This document shows, one piece after another, positions 18,534 to 28,731 of a DNA stretch of 64,000 bases; the stretch's first letter is position 1; each line of letters starts with the position of its first letter. The DNA lies in NCBI RefSeq assembly GCF_900637975.1, contig NZ_LR134477.1:3427242-3491241 (forward strand). The letters are read 5' to 3'. Made by a program: the position numbers and the translations under genes. The DNA is from Actinomyces viscosus. GTDB lineage: Bacteria > Actinomycetota > Actinomycetes > Actinomycetales > Actinomycetaceae. The notes under the pieces were generated by a model. The model did no database searches, was not told where the DNA came from, and was given only the letters and a program-made list of their open reading frames with translations.

Positions 18534-19538
18534 TCAAGGCTGGGCGACGTCAGCGCTGCCGGAGCCGCAGCGGGCGGCCTTGTCTCGGGCGGCCTCGTAG
18601 CTCTCGTAGAAGACGGGGGCGGGAATCCCGCCACCTCGGCCCTGCTCGTAGACGGTTCTGCAGACGAACAGCAGGTCGTCGGTATTGCCGTGCAGCGTCA
18701 TGATTCTGCGGGTGAGAAGGTTCTTGGAGAACATGCGTTTCATGAGGGGAGCGGAGACGGCGGTCGGCAGCCGGTAGGCGAGCAGCTCGCCGCGGTAGCG
18801 CCTCAGGTCGACGCCGCGCGACGCCACGATCCTGGACGTCTCGCGAATCGCCCTGACCACCCGGGCCAGCGTCCTGGTTGAGCTCATGAGCCGCTCAGCA
18901 GAGCGCGTCGTGTCCTCAATGTCGCCGTACATCCCCGCCACGGCACCGACGCCGGCATTGATCGCCATGTGCAACCAGATCCACTCGAGCATGTCGTGGG
19001 GACGCTCCAGGCTGATACCGCAGGAGTCGAACAGCGCCTCCACCTGCTCGTAGCCGGGGAAACGGGCCCTGTCGCGCCGCTCCAGCATGACGTGGTCGAA
19101 GACGCAGCAGTCGAGCCGGTTGCCCGTGATGCTCCCGCCCGCCACCGGGTACCCCAGAAGGATGTCGCGACCGGCCATCAGGTGGTCGAGCTCCTCACGC
19201 TCTCCCCAGAAACCACAGAACAGCAGAACGGGCCCCTCGATGCCCTCCGCATCGAGGTCGGCCATCACCTCGGCGATCCTGCCCTGCGGCACCGAGACCA
19301 CAATGAGGTCGTAACGGTCGTGTGCATGGTGGTGAACATGGTGGTGAACGCTGTAGCGGCCGCGGGACAACGAGCCCTTCGGATCGGTCCTGCCGTCGAG
19401 GATCTCCACCTCGAGCGAGCTGATCCCGGACCGTGCGCTGCTGCTGCGAACCAGGTGCTCGACTCGGTGGCCGGCCTTCTGGAAGAGGTACCCGTAGGTC
19501 GTCCCGATCACCCCCAGGCCGACGACGAGAATGTTCAT
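18534..19538 (-). CDS. Ketopantoate-reductase-like (ApbA/PanE family) oxidoreductase
   Basis: 334 residues from ATG 19538 (aagg upstream), so the Rossmann motif NILVVGLGVIGTTYGYLFQKAG begins at the N-terminus; an ATG ten codons upstream lacks an SD. It shows the NADP-binding fold, VVSVPQGRIAEVM, and an all-alpha C-terminal half. Two oddities: a His-rich insert HHHVHHHAHDRYD near residues 75-88, and the segment where PanE has its catalytic lysine reads EWIWLHMAINAGVG with no lysine. It is encoded 93 bp downstream of coaA (pantothenate kinase), which hints at CoA metabolism, but true ketopantoate reductase activity is doubtful. Confidence 0.7.
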   Translation of the reverse strand: MNILVVGLGVIGTTYGYLFQKAGHRVEHLVRSSSARSGISSLEVEILDGRTDPKGSLSRGRYSVHHHVHHHAHDRYDLIVVSVPQGRIAEVMADLDAEGIEGPVLLFCGFWGEREELDHLMAGRDILLGYPVAGGSITGNRLDCCVFDHVMLERRDRARFPGYEQVEALFDSCGISLERPHDMLEWIWLHMAINAGVGAVAGMYGDIEDTTRSAERLMSSTRTLARVVRAIRETSRIVASRGVDLRRYRGELLAYRLPTAVSAPLMKRMFSKNLLTRRIMTLHGNTDDLLFVCRTVYEQGRGGGIPAPVFYESYEAARDKAARCGSGSADVAQP

Positions 19539-19661
19539 AGGAGCCTTGGTGCTTGCCTGTGCTGTCATGGCCGCCAGCCTGCGGCCCTCCGGTTTCAGAC
19601 CGCCTTCATACCGGCTTCAGGGTCGGGCGGCGCAGGCCCGCTCAGCCCCGCTCAGGCCTGT

Positions 19662-20645
19662 TCAGGACTTGCGCAGCAGGACCCGGCTCATGCGGTGCTC
19701 GGAGTCCTTGGTCAGGACCAGGGTGGCCCGGCCCCGGGTGGGGGCGATGTTCTCGCGCAGGTTGACCAGGTTGACGCTCTCCCAGATCTCACCCGCCCCG
19801 GCCAGGGCGACGTCGTCGGGAATCTCGGCGAAGCGCCGGAAGTAGGATCCCGGCTGGGTGAAGGCCGTGTGCTTCAGGGTGAGGAACCGGTCCAGGTACC
19901 AGCGGCGGATGTCCACGGGGTCGGCGTCGACGTAGATCGAGAAGTCGATGAAGTCACTGACCGCCAGGGCAGAGGACCCGGGCCGCGTTCCCCGCGGGGC
20001 CGGCTGGAGGACGTTGAGCCCCTCCAGGACGAGGATGTCGGGGCGCTCGACCGTCACGTGCCGGCCCGGGACGATGTCGTAGACCGTGTGGGAGTAGACG
20101 GGTGCCTGAACCCGCTCGCTGCCGGACTTCACGGCCGCGACGAACTCCAGCAGCGCCCGGCGGTCGTAGGACTCGGGGAAGCCCTTGCGGGCCATGAGCC
20201 CGCGCTCCTCGAGGACCCGGTTGGGCAGCAGGAAGCCGTCGGTGGTCACCAGGTCCACGCGGGGGGTGTCCGGGAAGCGGGTGAGCAGGTGGGCGATGAG
20301 ACGCGCCGTCGTCGACTTGCCGACGGCGACCGATCCGGCCACCGCGACGACGAAGGGCGTGGGCGGCTCGTCCACGCCCAGGAAGGTGCCGGTGCGGTGC
20401 GCGCGCTCACGCGAGGTGGCGATGTAGTCCTCCAGCAGCGCGGTCAGGGGACGGTAGACGGCGTCCACCTCGGCCAGGTCGATGGGGTCGCCCAGGCCCC
20501 GCAGCTTCTCGACGTCGGCCTGGGTCAGCGGCAGCGGTGCCGATGACGCCAGGGCGGACCACTGGTCGCGGTCCAGCTCGATATAGGGCGAGGCGCCCGG
20601 GATGCCCGGGTCACTCGGGTCGCTCAGCTCGGAGGTCACCGACAC
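19662..20645 (-). CDS. coaA: Pantothenate kinase, type I
   Basis: 327 residues. CoaA phosphorylates pantothenate, the first step of CoA synthesis. Visible: YIELDRDQWSALA near the N-terminus; the P-loop VAVAGSVAVGKSTTARLIA; DLVTTDGFLLPNRVLEERGL; MARKGFPESYDRRALLEF; DILVLEGLNVLQ; and the C-terminal SYFRRFAEIPDDVALA. The length is normal for the bacterial CoaA family. It is divergent from glmS across 176 bp that hold a strong hairpin. The GTG at 20645 has no clear SD; a second in-frame GTG lies two codons later. Confidence 0.95.
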   Translation of the reverse strand: MSVTSELSDPSDPGIPGASPYIELDRDQWSALASSAPLPLTQADVEKLRGLGDPIDLAEVDAVYRPLTALLEDYIATSRERAHRTGTFLGVDEPPTPFVVAVAGSVAVGKSTTARLIAHLLTRFPDTPRVDLVTTDGFLLPNRVLEERGLMARKGFPESYDRRALLEFVAAVKSGSERVQAPVYSHTVYDIVPGRHVTVERPDILVLEGLNVLQPAPRGTRPGSSALAVSDFIDFSIYVDADPVDIRRWYLDRFLTLKHTAFTQPGSYFRRFAEIPDDVALAGAGEIWESVNLVNLRENIAPTRGRATLVLTKDSEHRMSRVLLRKS

Positions 20646-20704
20646 AGTGTCGCAAAAAGAGGCGCTTGACGGACAATCTCGAAGGATCGAAGAGGACTCA
20701 GTGA

Positions 20705-20741
20705 GATCCCGATGGGATCTCGTTGAGATCTCATCGGGATC
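20705..20741. promoter_or_regulatory. 17-bp inverted repeat between coaA and glmS
   Basis: GATCCCGATGGGATCTC (20705-20721) and GAGATCTCATCGGGATC (20725-20741) pair with a single mismatch (a wobble in RNA) and a 3-nt loop. It lies 81-117 bp before the glmS start, where an operator or attenuator of either divergent gene could sit. Nearby, TTGTCA (20787-20792), 17 bp and TTCGAT (20810-20815) form a possible glmS promoter ending 6 nt before the ATG. Confidence 0.55.
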
Positions 20742-20821
20742 GCGCCGGCGTTACACCGAGATCACACCGACGTGGCCCTGCGCTCGTTGTCAACGTCGCG
20801 TCAGCATGATTCGATCGGAGC

Positions 20822-22726
<1,905 letters not shown>

Positions 22727-22759
22727 GACCGACGGCGACGCACCGACGCGACCCTCGAC

Positions 22760-22790
22760 GGCGCCGGGCCCGCAGTGCGGGCCCGGCGCC
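22760..22790. terminator. Bidirectional terminator between glmS and acpS
   Basis: GGCGCCGGGCCCGC (22760-22773) and GCGGGCCCGGCGCC (22777-22790) form a perfect 14-bp stem with a 3-nt loop between two convergent genes, touching the acpS stop codon. Confidence 0.8.
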
Positions 22791-23269
22791 TACTGGGCTG
22801 GGCGCAGGGACCTGACCTGCGGCTTCGTGCGCGCCTCGGAGCGCTGGGAGGACAGGGTCAGGTCGTCGTCGTTGTCCACGTGATCGGCCTGGGCGACGAC
22901 GAAGGCCTGCGCCATGCCGCCGTCGTGGGCCAGTGAGAGGTGCCAGTGGCCGATACCCGCCTGACGCGCGGCCATCGCGGCGGCCCCGGTCAGGCGCAGG
23001 TGCGGCGGGGTGCCGGGTGAGGAGGTCACCTCGATGTCCCTGTAGGCCCAGCCCTCGGGCGCGTCCAGCCCGAGCTCGGCGTAGGCCGACCCCAGTGCCT
23101 TGAGAACTGCCTCCTTCGCGGCCAGGCGCGCCCCCAGGGAGGCGGCCCGCTTCTGGCAGGCGGCCAGCTCGGCGGGGGTGAAGAGACGCTCGCGCAGGCC
23201 GGGTACCCGGTCCATATAGCCTTCGAGGCGGGTGACATCGACCAGGTCAGTCCCTACTGCGCGGATCAC
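22790..23269 (-). CDS. acpS: Holo-[acyl-carrier-protein] synthase
   Basis: 159 residues from GTG 23269. AcpS transfers phosphopantetheine from CoA to acyl carrier protein. The magnesium-binding N-terminus AVGTDLVDVTRLEGYMDR, the helix motif LGARLAAKEAVLKALG and HLSLAHDGGMAQAFVVAQ are typical. The last ~28 residues extend beyond the fold. A CACAAT hexamer stands 6 nt before the GTG with no SD, similar to the leaderless starts seen elsewhere here. The 175-bp divergent gap to nnr shows nothing else. Confidence 0.93.
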   Translation of the reverse strand: MIRAVGTDLVDVTRLEGYMDRVPGLRERLFTPAELAACQKRAASLGARLAAKEAVLKALGSAYAELGLDAPEGWAYRDIEVTSSPGTPPHLRLTGAAAMAARQAGIGHWHLSLAHDGGMAQAFVVAQADHVDNDDDLTLSSQRSEARTKPQVRSLRPAQ

Positions 23270-23444
23270 TCGGCCATTGTGCCGGGTGGGCCGGGGCGAC
23301 GAGGGCTGAACGCGCCGCCTTTCTCTGGAACGGACAACCTCCTGGGCTCACGGGGAAGGCGACGGACCCCCAAGGAGTCTCATGCTCTGAAACCATTCGT
23401 CTCAGAACCTTGCTGGAGGGGCGAGGAACGGCGAGGCGAGGACA

Positions 23445-25445
23445 ATGGGACAGGTGAGTGACCTCAACGACTTCACGCGTTCCGACGACGTCACCGACCC
23501 CACCACCTGCGCCTGGCCCGCCCAGGAGGTCGCAGCGGCAGAAGCCCCTGCGACCGCGGGTACCGACCGCTATATGAGAGCCGCCGCCCACGCGGTGGCA
23601 CGGGCCGCCCTGCGCGAGCTGCGCCAGGGCCCCATCGTCCCCGGAACCGTGACGGCCCCCGCCAGGCCCACCATCGCCCCGTTCTCCTCCATCAGCCCCG
23701 CCGGGCCGGTGGCGACGCCCACCTCGCCGGTCTCCCCGGCGACGCCGACGGGGACGTCGGCCGACGGGGGAGGGGCCCAGGTGGGCCCGGGATGGATCGC
23801 GGGGGCACCGGTGCTCCTCCTGGTCGGCGGCGGGCACAACGGCGCCGACACCCTGCTGGCCGGGGGGCTGCTGTCGCACAACGGCTGCGCGGTCAGCGCC
23901 GTGCTCGCCACCGAGCACCCCCATCCCGTCGCCCTTGAGGAGGCCCGCAGCCACGGCGTCACCGTCTACGGCGCCGGCTACCGCAGCGAGGACGGGGCCG
24001 ACCAGGACAGCGCCGAGGCCGTCGCCGCCGTCGAGGCCTTCCTGGCCCGGGGCGGACTCGTGCTTGACGGGCTCACCGGCATCGGCGCCACCGGACCACT
24101 GCGGCCCGACGCGGCCGCCCTCATCGCCCCGCTCCTCGCCGCCGGAGAGCCGGGGCGGCGCCCACTGCGCGTCATCGCCGTCGACCTGCCCAGCGGAACC
24201 GGCGTCGACGACGGCACGGTCGACGGGCCGGTCCTCGCCGCCGACCGCACCGTGACCTTCACCTGTCTCAAGGGGTGCCTGTGCCTGCCCCCGGCCCGGC
24301 ACCTGTGCGGCGTCGTCGAGGTCGTCCCCCTCGGTCTGCCGGTGCCCCCGAGCCGGCCCATCGCCCGCCGCCCCGTTGACGGCGGCCTGGGCGACTACCT
24401 GACGCGAGCCGTTCCCGAACCCGGCACCAGCGACCACAAGTACACCCGTGGCGTTGTGGGCCTGTGGGCCGGCAGCGAGTCCTACCCCGGCGCGGCCGTC
24501 CTGGCCGCCAGCGGCGCGGTGCGCGCCGGAGCCGGCATGGTGCGCCTGGCCGCCCCCAGGCGCGTGGAGGACCTCGTCCTGGCTGCCCGCCCCGAGGTCG
24601 TCCCCACCGCGGGACGCAGCCAGGCCCTCGTCCTGGGACCGGGCGTCGACCCCGCCGACACCACCCGGGCCGATGAGCTGCGGGACCTGCTGCGCCTCAC
24701 CCTCGTTCCCGCTCACGGCAGCCGGGCCGGACGGGGTGTGGACGAGGCCGGCTCCGGTGGGAGAACTGGTGAGAGAACCATCGGGCCCGCTGCCGGCACT
24801 GCCCCGACCGGGCCGCCCACCGTCGTCGACGCCGGAGCCCTGAGCATCCTGGCCGATCTTCTCACCGAGGACCTGAGCTGCACGCCGCTCCACGTCCTGA
24901 CCCCGCACGCCGGCGAGGCCGCCGCCCTCCTGGAGGCGTTGACGGGGCCCGAGGCGCTTGCTGGGACGACCCGGCGCTGGCAGCGCGAGCGCGTCGAGGC
25001 CCACCCGGCCCACGCCGCCCGCGAGCTCTCCCGACTCAGCGGCGCCACCGTCCTGCTCAAGGGCGCGACAACACTCATCGCCGCCCCCGACCGCCCCCTG
25101 ATCAGCGTGGACTGCGGGCCCTGCTGGATGGCGACCGCAGGAAGCGGGGACGTGCTCGCCGGGGTCCTGGGTGCCGTCCTGGCCGGAGCAGCCGCCCGCT
25201 GGGAGCAGGAGAGCGCCGACGTCGTACCGGCGCCCCCTGGTGACTCCCTGCTCGACTTCCTGCTCGACTCGGTGGCCGCCGGGGTCAGGCTGCACGCGCT
25301 CGCGGGCGCCTACGCCGCCGCGATCCCGCAGGGCGCCGGGGGCGTCGGCACCGGCGGGCACCCGATCGCCGCCCTCGACATCGCCACGGCCCTCGGCCCG
25401 GCCCGCCTCGAGCTCAACTGGCTTCAGGCGGTGCCGCACCACTGA
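23445..25445 (+). CDS. nnr: Bifunctional NAD(P)H-hydrate epimerase / ADP-dependent dehydratase
   Basis: 666 residues. This enzyme repairs hydrated NAD(P)H. The N-terminal half is the YjeF_N epimerase domain: LLVGGGHNGADTLLAGGLL (phosphate loop, less canonical than GNNGGDG), LVLDGLTGIGATGPLR and IAVDLPSGTGVDDG. The C-terminal half is the ribokinase-like dehydratase: RAGAGMVRLA, LTPHAGEAAALLEAL and ATAGSGDVLAGVLGAVLAG. Low-complexity stretches lengthen it beyond the usual ~500-550 residues. A GTG at 23454 may be the true start: the hexamer GACAAT (23441-23446) lies 7 nt before it and conservation does not reach the first ATG. Confidence 0.92.
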   Translation: MGQVSDLNDFTRSDDVTDPTTCAWPAQEVAAAEAPATAGTDRYMRAAAHAVARAALRELRQGPIVPGTVTAPARPTIAPFSSISPAGPVATPTSPVSPATPTGTSADGGGAQVGPGWIAGAPVLLLVGGGHNGADTLLAGGLLSHNGCAVSAVLATEHPHPVALEEARSHGVTVYGAGYRSEDGADQDSAEAVAAVEAFLARGGLVLDGLTGIGATGPLRPDAAALIAPLLAAGEPGRRPLRVIAVDLPSGTGVDDGTVDGPVLAADRTVTFTCLKGCLCLPPARHLCGVVEVVPLGLPVPPSRPIARRPVDGGLGDYLTRAVPEPGTSDHKYTRGVVGLWAGSESYPGAAVLAASGAVRAGAGMVRLAAPRRVEDLVLAARPEVVPTAGRSQALVLGPGVDPADTTRADELRDLLRLTLVPAHGSRAGRGVDEAGSGGRTGERTIGPAAGTAPTGPPTVVDAGALSILADLLTEDLSCTPLHVLTPHAGEAAALLEALTGPEALAGTTRRWQRERVEAHPAHAARELSRLSGATVLLKGATTLIAAPDRPLISVDCGPCWMATAGSGDVLAGVLGAVLAGAAARWEQESADVVPAPPGDSLLDFLLDSVAAGVRLHALAGAYAAAIPQGAGGVGTGGHPIAALDIATALGPARLELNWLQAVPHH

Positions 25446-25541
25446 GACGTGTCAGCTGATCGACGTCAACCTCATGGTTCACAGGGGCGAGTGCGCGAGG
25501 AAACGCGGTCGCCACCGGCCACCCAGTGCGACAATCGCGCC

Positions 25542-26963
25542 GTGACCACCTCCGCGGACCCAGCAGCAACGACCTCGCCCACCGCACCGGGAACCGCAGC
25601 CGCCCCGCCCCCGTTGCCCAGGGCGGCCACCTCCCGTGCCGTCATCGACCTGGAGGCCGTCGCCCACAACGGTCGACGCCTGGCGCAGGTGGCCGGCGTG
25701 CCGTGGATGGCCGTGGTCAAGGCCGACGCCTACGGTCACGGCCTGGGGCCGATCGCCCTGACGGCCCTGTCGGCGGGGGCCTCCTGGCTGGGGGTGGCCC
25801 AGCTGGCCGAGGCCCTGACCCTGCGCTCCCTTCTCGATGAGGCCGGCGTGGCCCGCCCCGCGGGGGAGCCCAGCGGCCGGGCCCCCCGGGTCCTGACCTG
25901 GCTCCTGCCCGTCATGGATCCTGTCCGGGCGGCCGCCTCGGACTCGCCTCTGCGCGCCGCGCTGGCAGCCGACCTGGACCTGTCGGTGTCCACGTCCTCT
26001 CAGCTCGAGGCCCTGGTGGCAGCGGCCCGGGCACAGGGAAGGGTGGCGCGTCTGCACCTCAAGGTCGACACCGGCATGTCGCGCGGCGGCGCCATGGCCG
26101 AGGACCTACCCGCCCTGGCCGCGGCGCTGAAGCGGGCCGTGGATGAGGGGACGGTCGACGTCGTCGGTCTGTGGTCCCACCTGTCCCGCGCTGACGAGCC
26201 CGCCAGCGGCTCCACCGAGGAGCACCTGGAGCGGTACCACCAGGCCGAGAGAATCGTGCAGGAGGCGGGCCTGAGCCCCTCCATCCGCCACCTGGCCGCC
26301 ACCGGGGGGCTCCTGTGGCACCCGCAGGCCCGCATGGACCTGGTCCGGGTGGGGATCGGCCTGTACGGACTGAGCCCCGACCCGTCCGTGGCCACCAGTG
26401 CCGCGCTCGGCCTGCGGCCGGCCATGCGCCTGGAGTCCGCCCTGGTGCAGGTCAAGCGCATCGACGCCGGGCAGCCCGTCTCCTACGGGGGCACCTGGGG
26501 CGCCCCCACCGACCGCTGGGTGGGGCTCGTCCCCCTGGGCTACTCCGACGGCATCCCGCGCGCCGCCAGCTCCACCGGCCCCGTGGGAGTCGGCGGCATC
26601 ATGACCAGCATCGTGGGCCGAGTGTGCATGGACCAGGTGGTCGTCGACCTCGGTCCGGCCCGGGACGAGACCGGCGCGCCCCTGCCTGCGCCTGCCCGGG
26701 TCGGAGACACCGCCGTGCTCTGGGGAGTCCCGGACGCCGCGGGGGGCGAGGCCGTCCCCACGGCCGACGAGTGGGCGCAGGCCTGCGGCACCATCAACTA
26801 CGAGATCGTGACCCGGCTCGGGGCCCGCATCCCGCGCTGCTACGTCGGGGCCGGGGCCGGCGGCGACTACGCTCGTCCCTGGAGAACAGCAGACGTCGGA
26901 TATCGTCGGTCAGGTACCCGCCGGTTCCCGTCGTCGGCTCCACGCACGGAGGAGGACGCATGA
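25542..26963 (+). CDS. alr: Alanine racemase
   Basis: 473 residues from GTG 25542. PLP enzyme that makes D-alanine for peptidoglycan. Visible: RAVIDLEAVAHN; the PLP lysine in MAVVKADAYGHG; LKVDTGMSRGG; the catalytic-tyrosine segment VPLGYSDGIPRAA; GRVCMDQVVVDLG; and CGTINYEIVTRLGARIPR. The frame is open back to a GTG at 25449, but the N-terminal low-complexity tail makes the later GTG more likely (hexamer GACAAT 6 nt upstream). After the domain ends near YVG there is a ~37-residue tail. Its stop overlaps the tsaE start by 4 bp (ATGA). Confidence 0.95.
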   Translation: MTTSADPAATTSPTAPGTAAAPPPLPRAATSRAVIDLEAVAHNGRRLAQVAGVPWMAVVKADAYGHGLGPIALTALSAGASWLGVAQLAEALTLRSLLDEAGVARPAGEPSGRAPRVLTWLLPVMDPVRAAASDSPLRAALAADLDLSVSTSSQLEALVAAARAQGRVARLHLKVDTGMSRGGAMAEDLPALAAALKRAVDEGTVDVVGLWSHLSRADEPASGSTEEHLERYHQAERIVQEAGLSPSIRHLAATGGLLWHPQARMDLVRVGIGLYGLSPDPSVATSAALGLRPAMRLESALVQVKRIDAGQPVSYGGTWGAPTDRWVGLVPLGYSDGIPRAASSTGPVGVGGIMTSIVGRVCMDQVVVDLGPARDETGAPLPAPARVGDTAVLWGVPDAAGGEAVPTADEWAQACGTINYEIVTRLGARIPRCYVGAGAGGDYARPWRTADVGYRRSGTRRFPSSAPRTEEDA

Positions 26964-27598
26964 GCGGTGCCCCGCACACACCTGAGACGATCCCCGAGAT
27001 CACCGTCGCCACCGGCGACGCCGATGAAACCCGGGCCCTTGGCGCTCGCCTGGCGCACCTGCTCCGCCCCGGCGACCTCGTCATGCTCTCCGGCGGGCTG
27101 GGCGCCGGAAAGACCACCCTGGCTCAGGGCATTGGCGCTGCCCTGGGGGTGCGCGGCCGCGTCTCCTCTCCCACCTTCATCATTGCCCGCGTGCACCCCT
27201 CACTGTCCGAAGGCCCCGACCTCATCCATGTCGACGCCTACCGGATCACCTCCCTGGAGGAGATTGACGCCCTCGACCTGGACTCCTCCCTGGACCGTTC
27301 GGTCACCCTGGTCGAGTGGGGCGAGGAGAAGGTGGAGGCGCTGAGCCCCGACCGTCTGGAGATCCAGGTGCTTCGGCCTCACGGTGCCGTCGGCGCCGGC
27401 ACCCCGCAGCCCGACGACGCCCCGGCCGTCTCGGGACGGTCCGGTGACCCGGAAGCGGCGGACCCCGTCGTGGACCTAGGCGGGGTCGATGACGGCAACC
27501 GGACGATCACCGTGCGCGCCCTCGGCCCGAGATGGGCCGACACCGACCTGAGCCCACTGGGCGCTGAGGCGTCCCACCAGCCTGGAGCGTCGTCGTGA
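26960..27598 (+). CDS. tsaE: tRNA t6A37 biosynthesis ATPase
   Basis: 212 residues from ATG 26960 (ggaggac upstream). TsaE is the P-loop ATPase that drives the TsaB-TsaD cycle making t6A37 in ANN-decoding tRNAs. Visible: MLSGGLGAGKTTLAQGIGAA (Walker A), RVSSPTFIIARVH, LIHVDAYRI and VTLVEWGEE. The C-terminal ~65 residues are a low-complexity extension. Coupled to alr upstream (ATGA overlap) and to the next gene (GTGA overlap). Confidence 0.94.
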   Translation: MSGAPHTPETIPEITVATGDADETRALGARLAHLLRPGDLVMLSGGLGAGKTTLAQGIGAALGVRGRVSSPTFIIARVHPSLSEGPDLIHVDAYRITSLEEIDALDLDSSLDRSVTLVEWGEEKVEALSPDRLEIQVLRPHGAVGAGTPQPDDAPAVSGRSGDPEAADPVVDLGGVDDGNRTITVRALGPRWADTDLSPLGAEASHQPGASS

Positions 27599-28722
27599 AC
27601 CATCCTTCTCCCGTCGCCCCGGTGAGCGACGCCATCCCCATCCGGCCCGCCGAGCACCGCGGGCGCCCGAGGAACCTGGCCCGCATCGCCGTCGCGGTCC
27701 TCCTCCTGACCGTCTGCCTCCCGGCCGCGGTGCCGGCACGGGCCGCCACCGACCCGCCGTCGGCCGGCACGGGTGACTCCGCCGCCTCCGTCGCCCCGGA
27801 CAACGGGGGCGACCCAGCCGCCTCAGAGCCGGCAGCCGCCACCGACCCGACCGCCCAGAGCGCACCCAGCGGGGAGCCGGCAGACACCTCGACGGACTCG
27901 GGCTCGCGCAGCGCGGCCAAGACCCTCATGGAGCGCGACTGCGTGGCCCAGGTGCGCCAGAGCACCGGAGAGCAGGGCGAGATCACGGTCGGAGACCTCA
28001 GAAGCGTCTACACCTGGGCGCCCGGCTTCCTCGACGGCTCCCAGCCGTCCGCGCAGCCCGTCGACACCGGCGACTGGGTCGCGACCGCCACCGCCGCCGG
28101 CAAGCCCATCGGCCTTCTCGAGGTCGTCACGGAGAAGGGACGCACCACCTGCACCCCCGTGTTCGATGACGATCTGGCCACCGACGTCGACCAGATGGGC
28201 GAGGCCCACCTCATCCACGACCGCAACGCCAACGCCTGGTACTCGCTCAGCGGCACTACGGTGACGGCACTGGGGGAGGCCGCCACCCGGCGTCTGGCCG
28301 GCCCCATCGAGCTGAGCGACTACGGAGAGGTCCTGCGCGAGCGCGCCGGCTCCAAGCCCAAGACCACCGCCGCCCAGAGCGAGGCGCGTTCCACCACGGG
28401 AGGCTGGGCGATCTGGGGGCCGGTCCTGGCAGTCGTCCTCGTCGGGGTCGTCACCGTCATCATCACGGTCCGTCATGAGCGCAAGGTGACCGCGCCGCTG
28501 CGCCAGGCCCGCAGTCGTGCCGACATGGCCGAGCGCGCCGACCGGCTCAGTCGTGACGAGTTCGACACCCAGGGCGTCGCAGTGCGGCGGGGCATCCCCC
28601 GCGCAGCCATCGACCTGTCCCTCCTCGGAGACGAGGGCGACACCGGCACGACCAGCGGTGAGACCCTGGGCGACACGATCCCCGAGAGCCGCGTCAACTC
28701 CCCCCGGGACCCGAGGGCATAG
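27595..28722 (+). CDS. Unrecognised secreted/membrane protein in the tsa operon
   Basis: 375 residues from GTG 27595, overlapping the tsaE stop by 4 bp. Features in order: a cationic N-terminus and hydrophobic helix LARIAVAVLLLTVCLPAAV ending in ARA|AT, a likely signal peptide (residues ~29-52); a Ser/Pro/Ala-rich linker; an extracytoplasmic domain with a Cys in MERDCVAQVRQ and another in GRTTCTPVFDDDL, which could form a disulfide; one membrane helix at ~270-290 (WGPVLAVVLVGVVTVIITV); and a charged cytoplasmic tail. I do not recognise the family. Its strict translational coupling within alr-tsaE-X-tsaB-rimI suggests co-expression, not necessarily t6A function. Confidence 0.75.
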   Translation: MNHPSPVAPVSDAIPIRPAEHRGRPRNLARIAVAVLLLTVCLPAAVPARAATDPPSAGTGDSAASVAPDNGGDPAASEPAAATDPTAQSAPSGEPADTSTDSGSRSAAKTLMERDCVAQVRQSTGEQGEITVGDLRSVYTWAPGFLDGSQPSAQPVDTGDWVATATAAGKPIGLLEVVTEKGRTTCTPVFDDDLATDVDQMGEAHLIHDRNANAWYSLSGTTVTALGEAATRRLAGPIELSDYGEVLRERAGSKPKTTAAQSEARSTTGGWAIWGPVLAVVLVGVVTVIITVRHERKVTAPLRQARSRADMAERADRLSRDEFDTQGVAVRRGIPRAAIDLSLLGDEGDTGTTSGETLGDTIPESRVNSPRDPRA

Positions 28723-28725
28723 GCT
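28720..28725 (+). promoter_or_regulatory. -10 hexamer TAGGCT, leaderless start of tsaB
   Basis: TAGGCT overlaps the stop codon of the upstream gene and ends 6 nt before the tsaB GTG. There is no SD, so an internal promoter giving a leaderless tsaB mRNA is likely. Confidence 0.5.
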
Positions 28726-28731
28726 GGCCCG

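Noticed and set aside
20646..20821. glmS ribozyme or another riboswitch
   Set aside because: Only a simple hairpin is seen; none of the conserved cores could be recognised.
23247..25442. 731-codon minus-strand frame opposite nnr
   Set aside because: Gly/Ala/Arg-rich without motifs; both nnr domains are clear on the plus strand.
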